Counted from the stretch's first letter, positions 1-6,140 are shown. The stretch is DNA of 13,990 bases from Flavobacterium sp. (GCA_004296145.1 SEBM01000040.1:1-13990), one strand, 5' to 3'. A program made the numbers and translations. Notes: generated from the letters alone by a model not told the origin.

Positions 1-67
1 GATAACAAATTTACAAAAAATAAAGCAAACTGCTATTTAATTCTTATTTTTATCAAAAAAGCAAGAC

Positions 68-1129
68 GTGAAACAAAAATACATTCTTCCACTATTTCTT
101 CTATTTCAAATCATCTTTTTAAAAATCCTTCCTTATTTTCCTGATTTTGTTGAAGGCTTCTACAGTAACAATCTATATAATAGAATTTCTCATTTTTCGA
201 GAACCGTTTTAGGGAAAATTCCATTTTCTGTTGGAGATTGTATGTATGCTATTTTAATGATTTCAGCAATTAGCTGGTTTTGGAAAATTAGAAAAACCTG
301 GAAATTAAACTGGAAAGACAATCTTCTGAAAATTTTGGGTAAAATTTCTGTTTTTTACTTTTTCTTTCATCTTCTTTGGGCATTTAACTATTATCGTGAA
401 CCTCTTTTTCAAAAAATGGAAATTAAAAGAGAATATACCGATGCTGAATTTCTGGCTTTTACAAAAAGTTTGATTGTCAAAACAAATGAAATTCAATATC
501 AGATCACAAAAAATGACAGCGCAAAAATTGTTTTTCCATATTCTCAAAAAGAATCTTTTAAGATGATTTTGAACGGTTATGATAATCTGGCAAAAGAACA
601 TCCTTACTTTAAATATAAAACTTTAAGCGTCAAAAAATCTCTTTTCAGTGTTCCTTTAACTTATATGGGTTTTGGAGGTTATTTAAATCCATTTACCAAT
701 GAAGCTCAGGTTAATGATTTGTTGCCAATGTATACTTTTCCATTGACCACAGCACACGAAATGGCACATCAAATAGGTTTTGCAAGCGAAAATGAATGTA
801 ATTTTATTGGTGTTCTGGCATCTGTTAAAAATGATAATATATATCATAAATATGCCGGATACAGTTTTACGTTGAATTATTGTTTAGGAATCTGGAAGTA
901 TAAAAACGAGAAAATCTTTCAGGTATTAAAAAAACAAGTACATGTCGGAATTTTAAAAAATTACAAGGAAAGCCAGGATTTCTGGAAAAAGTACGATACT
1001 TTTATTGATAAAGGTTTTCATTTCCTTTATGATAGTTTCTTAAAATCAAACAATCAAAAGGACGGAATGGAAAGCTACAGCAAGTTTTTAGATTTAATGG
1101 TGAATTATTACAAAGACAAAAATTTGTAA
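68..1129 (+). CDS. DUF3810 family membrane protein with HExxH motif
   Basis: This 353-residue protein matches the Bacteroidota/Firmicutes family DUF3810, whose function is unknown. The N-terminal part is hydrophobic: likely membrane helices lie at about residues 5-23, 55-72 and 90-108. A soluble domain follows. It contains HEMAHQIGF (H230, E231, H234) followed by E241 and E243. This is the layout of a zincin-type zinc site (HExxH plus a downstream acidic ligand), so a membrane-bound metallopeptidase is a reasonable inference but not shown. The start is GTG at 68; there is no in-frame ATG between the upstream stop at 38-40 and this codon, and GTG gives a good N-terminal hydrophobic segment. 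The gene is followed by an inverted repeat and then a sigma-factor gene on the same strand. I see no consensus TAnnTTTG promoter in the 67 bases upstream. Family call confident, enzymatic activity uncertain. Confidence 0.85.
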   Translation: MKQKYILPLFLLFQIIFLKILPYFPDFVEGFYSNNLYNRISHFSRTVLGKIPFSVGDCMYAILMISAISWFWKIRKTWKLNWKDNLLKILGKISVFYFFFHLLWAFNYYREPLFQKMEIKREYTDAEFLAFTKSLIVKTNEIQYQITKNDSAKIVFPYSQKESFKMILNGYDNLAKEHPYFKYKTLSVKKSLFSVPLTYMGFGGYLNPFTNEAQVNDLLPMYTFPLTTAHEMAHQIGFASENECNFIGVLASVKNDNIYHKYAGYSFTLNYCLGIWKYKNEKIFQVLKKQVHVGILKNYKESQDFWKKYDTFIDKGFHFLYDSFLKSNNQKDGMESYSKFLDLMVNYYKDKNL

Positions 1130-1137
1130 TTTATCAT

Positions 1138-1205
1138 CCACAGATTAAAAGAATTTCAGTAAGAAAGCTAAAATTTAAAAACCTTTAAAAACATTTAATC
1201 TGTGG
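1138..1205. repeat. 12-bp inverted repeat, 44-nt spacer, between DUF3810 and sigma genes
   Basis: CCACAGATTAAA at 1138-1149 is perfectly inverted as TTTAATCTGTGG at 1194-1205. It begins 8 nt after the DUF3810 stop codon. Within the spacer, 1171-1200 reads as three aligned 10-mers of the type A-x-x-TTTAAAA (AAATTTAAAA, ACCTTTAAAA, ACATTTAATC). There is no T-run after the right arm, only an A-run, so on the + strand it is a poor intrinsic terminator. It could be a dispersed intergenic repeat, a processing hairpin or a regulatory structure in the leader of the sigma-factor transcript. The arms and spacing are directly visible; the role is not. Confidence 0.75.
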
Positions 1206-1223
1206 CAAAAAAAATCCATTCAA

Positions 1224-1247
1224 CTGTAACAAAAATGATTTCATAAC
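1224..1247 (+). promoter_or_regulatory. Possible ECF-type promoter for the sigma gene
   Basis: CTGTAAC at 1224-1230 resembles the AAC-containing -35 element of many autoregulated ECF sigma factors. An AT-rich stretch follows, reaching 1247, before the ATG at 1261. No housekeeping TAnnTTTG element was found between 1130 and 1260, which is why an alternative promoter is considered. The -10 part is not recognisable, so this is weak. Confidence 0.2.
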
Positions 1248-1260
1248 TACTAATACCTAT

Positions 1261-1755
1261 ATGAGCGAAAGTCTAGAACAGTCATTTGTTGCGCAATTGC
1301 AGGCAAATCAGAATATAATCCACAAGATTTGTAGATTATATACTGCTGGAGAAGATGCTCATAAAGACCTGTTTCAGGAAATTACCATTCAGTTATGGAA
1401 AGCGTATCCTAAATTTAGAGGCGATAGTAAATTTTCGACCTGGACTTACCGCGTTGCGTTAAATACAGCCATTACCTTATATCGAAAAACCAAAAGAACC
1501 ATTTCTACCGTAGATTATGAAAGCCATCAGCATTTTGTAAAAGACGTAGATTATAATTATGAAGAGGAAGAACAGATTAAACTGATGTATAAGGCAGTTT
1601 ATCAGCTCAATGACATCGAAAAAGCATTAGTTTTTATGTATTTAGAAGACAAAGATTATCAGGAAATAGCAGAGACCTTAGGGATCAGCGAAGTGAATGC
1701 GCGTGTGAAAATGAACAGAATTAAGGGGAAACTTAAAAAAATACTAAATCCTTAA
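1261..1755 (+). CDS. RNA polymerase sigma-70 family factor, ECF type
   Basis: The 164-residue length and two-domain layout are those of an extracytoplasmic-function sigma factor. Region 2 spans about residues 20-80 and contains the DLFQEI core-binding segment (36-41) and the promoter-melting stretch around FSTWTYRVALNTA. A short acidic linker (93-105, DVDYNYEEEEQ) leads to region 4 (about 108-158), whose helix-turn-helix is YQEIAETLGISEVNARVKMN-like (133-152) and would read the -35 element. The protein would redirect cytoplasmic RNA polymerase to a specific regulon. The next gene starts 8 nt downstream and encodes a four-helix membrane protein, the usual position of an anti-sigma factor. I see no C-terminal SnoaL-like or other extra domain. 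The ATG at 1261 has region 2 in the right place. Target genes cannot be deduced here. Confidence 0.93.
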   Translation: MSESLEQSFVAQLQANQNIIHKICRLYTAGEDAHKDLFQEITIQLWKAYPKFRGDSKFSTWTYRVALNTAITLYRKTKRTISTVDYESHQHFVKDVDYNYEEEEQIKLMYKAVYQLNDIEKALVFMYLEDKDYQEIAETLGISEVNARVKMNRIKGKLKKILNP

Positions 1756-1763
1756 AAATTATT

Positions 1764-2396
1764 ATGAAAGAACTGGATTTACTAAAAAAAGACTGGAAAA
1801 AGAATGCGGATTCTTTTCAACAAATTTCAGAAAATGAAATCTATAAAATGATTCATAAAAAATCATCTTCTATTGTAAAGTGGATTTTGATTATCAGTAT
1901 TTTGGAGATTTTATTTTGGACAGTTTCGAATTTATTTTTCAGTACCGATGAAATGCTGATTAAGATAAAACATCCTGAAATGATTTTTTATCTTGAAGTT
2001 TTAACGTACTTCAATTATGTTGTCGTTTTAATATTTGTATATTTTTTCTACAAAAACTACAAAACTATTTCTACTACAGAATCAACCAAATTATTGATGG
2101 GAAGCATTTTAAAAACCAGAAAAACGGTTCAATATTATGTTTGGTATAATTTAGGAATGGCCGTTATAAGTTCGATAATCAGTTTCTTTATCGCTTTTGT
2201 GTACAATCCGGAAATGACTTTTTTAAGAGAAAAATTAGCCACAAACGGCAAAGCAATATTTGTTACCGGCGGAATTTTACTACTGGTTACATTAGCATTT
2301 CTAGGCGTGTTCTGGTGTTTTTACAGATTACTGTACGGAACTCTTTTACGCAGGTTATATGCAAATTACAAAGAGTTGAAGAAGATAGATTTTTAG
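1764..2396 (+). CDS. Four-helix membrane protein coupled to the sigma factor (putative anti-sigma)
   Basis: The gene starts 8 nt after the sigma-factor stop codon, so the two are almost certainly cotranscribed. The 210-residue product has a charged N-terminal region of about 37 residues (KELDLLKKDWKKN, then ENEIYKMIHKKSSSIV). Four predicted membrane helices follow at roughly 38-59, 76-97, 124-147 and 164-190, and a short basic C-terminal tail. I see no zinc-binding anti-sigma motif (HxxxCxxC), no FecR domain and no enzyme signature. The position, the cytosol-sized N-terminus and the membrane topology suggest a membrane-bound regulator that holds the sigma factor, but this is inference. Translation ends with TAG at 2394-2396, and the next base begins an 8-bp tandem repeat. 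Gene reality is near certain; function is unknown. Confidence 0.85.
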   Translation: MKELDLLKKDWKKNADSFQQISENEIYKMIHKKSSSIVKWILIISILEILFWTVSNLFFSTDEMLIKIKHPEMIFYLEVLTYFNYVVVLIFVYFFYKNYKTISTTESTKLLMGSILKTRKTVQYYVWYNLGMAVISSIISFFIAFVYNPEMTFLREKLATNGKAIFVTGGILLLVTLAFLGVFWCFYRLLYGTLLRRLYANYKELKKIDF

Positions 2397-2444
2397 CTAA
2401 GGGGCTAAGATACTAAGATACTAAGAGTCTAAGCTACTAAGATT
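2397..2444 (+). repeat. Six-unit 8-bp tandem array (CTAAGATA) abutting a stop codon
   Basis: Beginning at the base after the TAG stop, six consecutive octamers read CTAAGGGG, CTAAGATA, CTAAGATA, CTAAGAGT, CTAAGCTA and CTAAGATT. The first five bases are invariant and the last three vary. The array lies in the 3' untranslated region between the membrane-protein gene and the terminator hairpin. A related array follows another + strand gene at 4668-4699. No function is known to me. Confidence 0.85.
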
Positions 2445-2452
2445 CAAAATAT

Positions 2453-2490
2453 AAAAAAAGCTGTTTACAAAATTGTAAACAGCTTTTTTT
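2453..2490. terminator. Bidirectional intrinsic terminator
   Basis: An 18-bp perfect inverted repeat (left arm 2453-2470, right arm 2473-2490) has GCTGTTTACAA as its core. It is flanked by seven A on the left and seven or more T on the right. The A/T flanks give a U-tract in either direction, fitting its place between the converging sigma operon (+) and acyltransferase gene (-). Confidence 0.92.
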
Positions 2491-2516
2491 TATTTAGCTA
2501 AAGCTAGATATTATGC

Positions 2517-2551
2517 GAAATCTAAAATCTAAAATCACAAATCTAAAATCT
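2517..2551 (-). repeat. Five-unit 7-bp tandem array (AGATTTT) abutting a stop codon
   Basis: Read on the minus strand directly after the acyltransferase stop codon (2554-2552), five consecutive heptamers are AGATTTT, AGATTTG, TGATTTT, AGATTTT and AGATTTC. It mirrors the octamer array on the other side of the terminator, but with a different unit and period. The role is unknown. Confidence 0.8.
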
Positions 2552-3361
2552 CTAATAGTCCCATCTTCTCATTTGGTTCAATTCTTCCTCTGCTTTAAGT
2601 TCTTCGGCCGGAATAACTTTTAAGAATGATGGATGTTGTTCAATTGCAAATTCTACTTTTTCTACGATTTCATCAATTGTATCGTTTTCATAATCAATAT
2701 CAAGTGGTTCTTTGATTATAAAAGACTGCAGAATGCCTTTCTTTTTCATTCGTAATCCTTTTTTGTCAAATGAACGTCGAAAACCGTCAATCACAATTGG
2801 AATCACTATTGGTTTGTGTTGTTTTATGATATGAGCAGTTCCTTTACGTACCGGTTTAAAAGATTTTGTAGTTCCCTGCGGAAAAGTAATTACCCAGCCA
2901 TCAGCAAGAGCAATTTTTATATTTTCGGTATCATTTGGGTTTACATCACGTTTTTCTGTAACATCAACTCCTTTTGCACGCCAGGTTCTTTCTACTGTGA
3001 TAGCGCCTACATAAGATAGTATCCTTGGCAATAATCCTGCCTGCATGGTTTCTTTGGCAGCTACATAATATAAATTCATTTTTGGTTGCCATAAATAGCC
3101 AATATTTTTAATATTATCCTGACGACCGCTTAAGCTGGCATTAAAAACATGAAACATCGCTACAACATCAGCAAAATAAGTCTGATGGTTGGATATAAAC
3201 AAGACATTGTTATCAGGCAACGTTTTTATGATTTCAGATCCTTCAATCTGCAAATCATTAAAACCTCTATATCTTCGGTGCGTCATGGCTCCCAAAATAC
3301 GGATTAACCATTTCTTGATGAATAATATATGTCCGAAAGGATTTCGTTTAAACAATCCCAT
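2552..3361 (-). CDS. PlsC-like 1-acylglycerol-phosphate acyltransferase with variant motifs
   Basis: The 269-residue protein has the PlsC/LPLAT fold signatures. Block I is NHQTYFAD at 58-65. Block II lies around 118-127 (VGAITVERTW). Block III is FPQGTTKSF at 160-168. Block IV is VIPIVIDGF at 186-194. Enzymes of this family move a fatty acyl group onto lysophosphatidic acid or a related lysolipid at the inner membrane. Two positions depart from the textbook motifs: block I has five residues between His59 and Asp65 instead of four, and block III has Gln162 (codon CAG) where Glu is usual. The rest of the domain is intact, so this may be a diverged lineage with a different acceptor and not a dead enzyme. 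A hydrophobic N-terminal stretch (11-24) could attach it to the membrane. It has its own candidate promoter and lies 116 nt downstream of the Nudix gene. Confidence 0.85.
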   Translation of the reverse strand: MGLFKRNPFGHILFIKKWLIRILGAMTHRRYRGFNDLQIEGSEIIKTLPDNNVLFISNHQTYFADVVAMFHVFNASLSGRQDNIKNIGYLWQPKMNLYYVAAKETMQAGLLPRILSYVGAITVERTWRAKGVDVTEKRDVNPNDTENIKIALADGWVITFPQGTTKSFKPVRKGTAHIIKQHKPIVIPIVIDGFRRSFDKKGLRMKKKGILQSFIIKEPLDIDYENDTIDEIVEKVEFAIEQHPSFLKVIPAEELKAEEELNQMRRWDY

Positions 3362-3391
3362 AGCTTGTATATTGTGTTTCTAGTTAAGTCG

Positions 3392-3399
3392 CAAACATA
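3392..3399 (-). promoter_or_regulatory. Candidate -7 element for the acyltransferase gene
   Basis: On the minus strand the bases read TATGTTTG followed by CGAC, matching the Bacteroidota -7 consensus TAnnTTTG. It lies 30 nt upstream of the ATG. No TTG was found at the expected -33 spacing, which lowers confidence. Confidence 0.45.
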
Positions 3400-3477
3400 C
3401 AAAAATTATTTATTTGGCGACATTTTTAAACAATTTCGTAAACAAATAGTTATCCTTATGAATATCAAATTGTTAAT

Positions 3478-4140
3478 TTATTGTTTTTGTAAATTTTCTT
3501 CAAAAGTTACTTTCAATACATCTCTTAATTCACTTAATATCATCGCAGTTGCGCCCCACACAATGTGATTTTGAATATTAAATGCCGGAACTACAATATT
3601 AGATCCATAAGAAGTTGCCGGCAACGTGGCTTCGATCATAATTTCATCATCTAAAAAAACAGAAAGCGGCAATTCTATTACACTCGCAACTTCCCGTACA
3701 TCAGGATAAAATGTAAGCTCTTCTGTAGCAATCCCTAAAAACGGATGCACTAAAAAATTACTGGGAGGAATAAACATCGGAGAAAATTCTTTAATGATTT
3801 TTATTTTTTCCGGTAAAATTCCAACTTCTTCATGTGTTTCCCTCAAAGCCGTTTCTTCAAATCCTGAATCTGTTGTTTCAAATTTGCCTCCCGGAAAAGC
3901 AATTTGCGAGGAATGAACCCCATTATATGCATTACGAACAATTAAAACTAAATGTGTTTCTTTATTTTTAGGATAAATCAACATCATAACGGCAGCCATT
4001 CTCGGATTTAATGCATTTATATCTAAATTTTTCAATCCTTCTGCCCGCTCTTTTGGAGCCATTTTTAAGTGGGACGAGGTTGCCGGCAATTTTACCGGAA
4101 TTATATTAGGAACATATTGCAAAAAATCTTGAAAATCCAT
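3478..4140 (-). CDS. Nudix hydrolase, CoA pyrophosphatase type
   Basis: The 220-residue product carries a Nudix box from about G85 to I108, ending in ALRETHEEVGI (metal-binding R100, E101, E104, E105). Just before it is LIVRNAYNGVHSSQIAFPGG (67-85), which matches the extra motif that marks the CoA-specific subgroup (UPF0035/NudL type). Such enzymes cleave CoA or acyl-CoA to 3',5'-ADP and phosphopantetheine, with Mg2+ or Mn2+. I chose the ATG at 4140-4138. A TTG two codons upstream (4146) is also in frame but less likely. The gene precedes the acyltransferase on the same strand, so both enzymes of the pair touch acyl-CoA chemistry, though plsC appears to have its own promoter. I found no consensus promoter in the 93 bases upstream that it shares with the divergent DUF4268 gene. 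Confidence 0.9.
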   Translation of the reverse strand: MDFQDFLQYVPNIIPVKLPATSSHLKMAPKERAEGLKNLDINALNPRMAAVMMLIYPKNKETHLVLIVRNAYNGVHSSQIAFPGGKFETTDSGFEETALRETHEEVGILPEKIKIIKEFSPMFIPPSNFLVHPFLGIATEELTFYPDVREVASVIELPLSVFLDDEIMIEATLPATSYGSNIVVPAFNIQNHIVWGATAMILSELRDVLKVTFEENLQKQ

Positions 4141-4233
4141 ATTCAAAGTTTATTTTTGTACTTTCAAATAAAATATAAATATAGTCCAGAAAACGCGTTT
4201 TTACAAGTTTTAACAGATCTAAAGCCATAATAA

Positions 4234-4671
4234 ATGTACAGCAGAGAAGAATCACAAAAATTAAAGAGAGAATTTTGGGTGGCTTTCGCCGAAAAATATC
4301 CACGAAAATGGGTACTTTATGATACCAAGATTAAAGATTTTTCTTTTAAATTTTTTGTGGACAATAAAAAAGCCCAGGTTTTAATCGACATCGAACCACG
4401 AAGCGACGAAAAACGCAATGCTTATTATGAAAAGATAGAGGCATTAAAAAATATTCTTGAAGAAGAATTTATCAAGGATTTGGTTTTTGAAAAAAACTAC
4501 ACTTTAGAAAGTGGCAAAACCATCAGCAGAATCTGGGTTGAAAAACTTGGAGTTGGTTTTAGCAACAAAAATAACTGGGATACCATTTTTGATTTTTTCA
4601 ACGAAAACATGCATGCGCTGGAAATGTTCTATTTGGAATATGATGAATTTATTAAAGAGATTGATTTATAA
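4234..4671 (+). CDS. DUF4268 domain-containing protein
   Basis: This 145-residue soluble protein consists essentially of one DUF4268 domain. The conserved opening LKREFWVAFAEKYPRKWVLY is at 10-29. It is followed by a beta-rich core (DFSFKFFVDNKKAQVLIDI, 35-53) and a helical acidic segment (58-80). Near the C-terminus is FDFFNENMHALEMFY. DUF4268 is often a C-terminal module of nuclease or restriction-like proteins. Here it stands alone with no nuclease domain attached and no restriction or methylase gene nearby, so a defence role is not supported. Its molecular function is unknown. It is divergent from the Nudix gene (93 nt between start codons) and converges with the small exported-protein gene across a terminator. 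The stop codon lies inside the first unit of an octamer repeat. Confidence 0.85.
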   Translation: MYSREESQKLKREFWVAFAEKYPRKWVLYDTKIKDFSFKFFVDNKKAQVLIDIEPRSDEKRNAYYEKIEALKNILEEEFIKDLVFEKNYTLESGKTISRIWVEKLGVGFSNKNNWDTIFDFFNENMHALEMFYLEYDEFIKEIDL

Positions 4672-4699
4672 GGTTCTAAGAAACTAAGATTCTGAGGTT
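4668..4699 (+). repeat. Four-unit 8-bp tandem array overlapping the DUF4268 stop codon
   Basis: Octamers in register are ATAAGGTT (overlapping the TAA at 4669-4671), CTAAGAAA, CTAAGATT and CTGAGGTT. They share the CTAAGnTn pattern and the 8-bp period of the array at 2397-2444, and the same place: between a + strand stop codon and a bidirectional terminator. The last unit has one substitution in the core. Confidence 0.75.
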
Positions 4700-4701
4700 A
4701 T

Positions 4702-4748
4702 AAAAAAACAAGCCTGACAAGTTTTGAATTTGTCAGGCTTGTTTTTTT
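4702..4748. terminator. Bidirectional intrinsic terminator
   Basis: A 12-bp perfect stem, CAAGCCTGACAA (4709-4720) with its inverse at 4730-4741, encloses a 9-nt loop. It is extended by seven A on the left and seven T on the right. It sits between two converging genes, so a U-tract follows the stem in each direction. Confidence 0.93.
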
Positions 4749-4758
4749 ATGAATTAAT

Positions 4759-5169
4759 TTAAACCGTAAAAATATTATAAACAACAATCTGGTTGTCGTA
4801 ATTAATATAAAGCTGTTTACGATAGTCCTGTTTTTTTCTTGTAATTATTGAAAGTTTACAATCATTTCCATTATTATCTTTACATAAAAAAGAATAAACA
4901 ATATCCGTATCATTTTCTTCTCTTTCGATATATTCTATAATATTGAATAATTGAATTTCCTGAGAATACACAACAATTCGGTGTTTGTCTGTATCCAAAA
5001 TAACCGAAAGATTTACCAGATCAAGACTGGACCATTCGCCCCATTTTCCTCTTTCGTTCTTTTCCAGCACGCTAAAACCCGATGTTTTAAAGCGATAAGA
5101 CTGACTGTAAGATTGCTGAAAACAAAGGCCTAAAAAAAGGATTAATATGTAGGTACGTAAACTGTTCAT
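4759..5169 (-). CDS. Small exported protein of unknown function
   Basis: The 136-residue protein begins with a clear signal peptide: MNSLRT, a hydrophobic core at 7-17 (YILILFLGLCF), and a likely cleavage site after SYS at residue 22. There is no lipobox cysteine at the cleavage site, so it is probably soluble in the periplasm or surface-exposed. The mature part looks beta-rich (LSVILDTDKHRIVVYS at 54-69), with two cysteines close together near SFLCKDNNGNDCKLS that could form a disulfide. I do not recognise a family. It starts 14 nt after the stop of the FMN enzyme gene and is probably the last gene of the mnmA-to-here transcript, followed by the terminator at 4702-4748. Confidence 0.75.
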   Translation of the reverse strand: MNSLRTYILILFLGLCFQQSYSQSYRFKTSGFSVLEKNERGKWGEWSSLDLVNLSVILDTDKHRIVVYSQEIQLFNIIEYIEREENDTDIVYSFLCKDNNGNDCKLSIITRKKQDYRKQLYINYDNQIVVYNIFTV

Positions 5170-5183
5170 GTATTTTAAGGCTA

Positions 5184-6128
5184 TTAAAACTCAAATTTAG
5201 CTTTTTCCTGAGTGGCAACTTCAAAATCAGCCATAATTTGTTGAATTATTTTTTCTACAGGCAAAATCTCGTGAATAATTCCGGCTATTTGTCCAATTTC
5301 AAGTTCACCTTCCTCCAGATCGCCTTCAAACATTCCTTTTTTAGCTCTTGCTCTGCCTAATAATTGTATTAAATCTTCTTTTGAAGGAGATTTTTCATAT
5401 AATGCCTGAACATCATTATAAAATTTATTTTTAACCAATCTGACCGGTGCCAATTCCTTAAGAGTCAAATGAGTATCTCCTTCTTTTATATTAACTATAG
5501 TTTCTTTAAAATTATTGTGCAAAGAAGATTCTGTCGAAGCTGCAAAACGGCTTCCCATCTGCACACCATCTGCACCCAAAATCATGGCAGCCAGCATTCC
5601 TCTTCCGCTCGCGATTCCTCCGGCAGCAATAATCGGAATTTGAATTTTTTCCTTTACCATCGGAATCAGAGTCAGCGTTGTTGTTTCATCGCGTCCATTA
5701 TGTCCTCCGGCCTCAAAACCTTCTGCTACAATGGCATCAACGCCTGCATCCTGCGCTTTTAAGGCAAAAACACTACTGCTCACAACATGAACAACGGTAA
5801 TTCCTTTTTCTTTCAAAAAAGAGGTATAGGTTTTAGGATTTCCCGCAGAGGTAAAAACAATTTTTACGCCTTCTTCAACAACAATATTTATAATCTCTTC
5901 AATATTTGGATACAACATCGGAATATTGACTCCAAACGGTTTATCGGTTGCTTTTTTGCATTTTTGAATATGTTCACGCAAAACTTCAGGATACATAGAT
6001 CCCGCACCTATAAGTCCTAAACCTCCTGCATTACTTACGGCACTTGCTAATTTGTATCCGCTCGCCCAAATCATTCCTCCCTGAATTATTGGATATTTTA
6101 TATTAAAAAGCTGAGTAATTTTATTCAT
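5184..6128 (-). CDS. FMN-dependent nitronate monooxygenase / FabK-like enoyl-ACP reductase
   Basis: The 314-residue TIM-barrel protein has all the flavin-site landmarks of the 2-nitropropane dioxygenase superfamily. They are YPIIQGGMIWAS (12-23), GGLGLIGAGS (35-44), KPFGVNIPM (63-71), EAGGHNG with His143 (139-145), AAGGIASG (168-175) and GADGVQMGSRF (185-195). The superfamily includes nitronate monooxygenases, which oxidise alkyl nitronates, and FabK, the FMN/NADH enoyl-ACP reductase of fatty-acid synthesis. From memory, the N-terminus (ITQLFNIKYPIIQGGM), the DKPFGVN segment and the late EIGQIAGII segment resemble streptococcal FabK closely, so the usual nitronate monooxygenase label should not be taken as proof of function. 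It lies 12 nt after the secreted protease gene and 14 nt before the small exported protein, probably in one operon. Superfamily certain, exact reaction open. Confidence 0.85.
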   Translation of the reverse strand: MNKITQLFNIKYPIIQGGMIWASGYKLASAVSNAGGLGLIGAGSMYPEVLREHIQKCKKATDKPFGVNIPMLYPNIEEIINIVVEEGVKIVFTSAGNPKTYTSFLKEKGITVVHVVSSSVFALKAQDAGVDAIVAEGFEAGGHNGRDETTTLTLIPMVKEKIQIPIIAAGGIASGRGMLAAMILGADGVQMGSRFAASTESSLHNNFKETIVNIKEGDTHLTLKELAPVRLVKNKFYNDVQALYEKSPSKEDLIQLLGRARAKKGMFEGDLEEGELEIGQIAGIIHEILPVEKIIQQIMADFEVATQEKAKFEF

Positions 6129-6140
6129 TTAAAAATGCCA

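Noticed and set aside
6..13. CAAATTTA, a minus-strand TAAATTTG match near the left edge
   Set aside because: It could be a promoter for a gene beyond the window, but there is no -33 element and no downstream gene is visible, so it was not listed.
305..601. Minus-strand 98-residue open frame inside the DUF3810 gene
   Set aside because: It lies wholly antisense to a well-supported gene, is Phe/Lys-rich as expected from antisense AT-rich codons, and shows no domain.
2397..2551. Possible CRISPR or attachment-site structure in the repeat-rich convergent gap
   Set aside because: Units are 7-8 bp without spacers, and there are no cas or integrase genes; these are short tandem arrays flanking a terminator.
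3429..3474. 8-bp inverted repeat AACAATTT/AAATTGTT between the Nudix and acyltransferase genes
   Set aside because: The arms are short, nearly all A/T and far apart with no T-run; this is likely to occur by chance in such DNA.
4234..4671. DUF4268 gene as part of a defence system
   Set aside because: There is no nuclease, methylase or helicase gene nearby, and the neighbours are metabolic genes.
5469..6020. Two plus-strand open frames opposite the FMN enzyme gene
   Set aside because: They are antisense to a conserved TIM-barrel gene and rich in Asn, Phe and Ser without motifs, so they are shadows.
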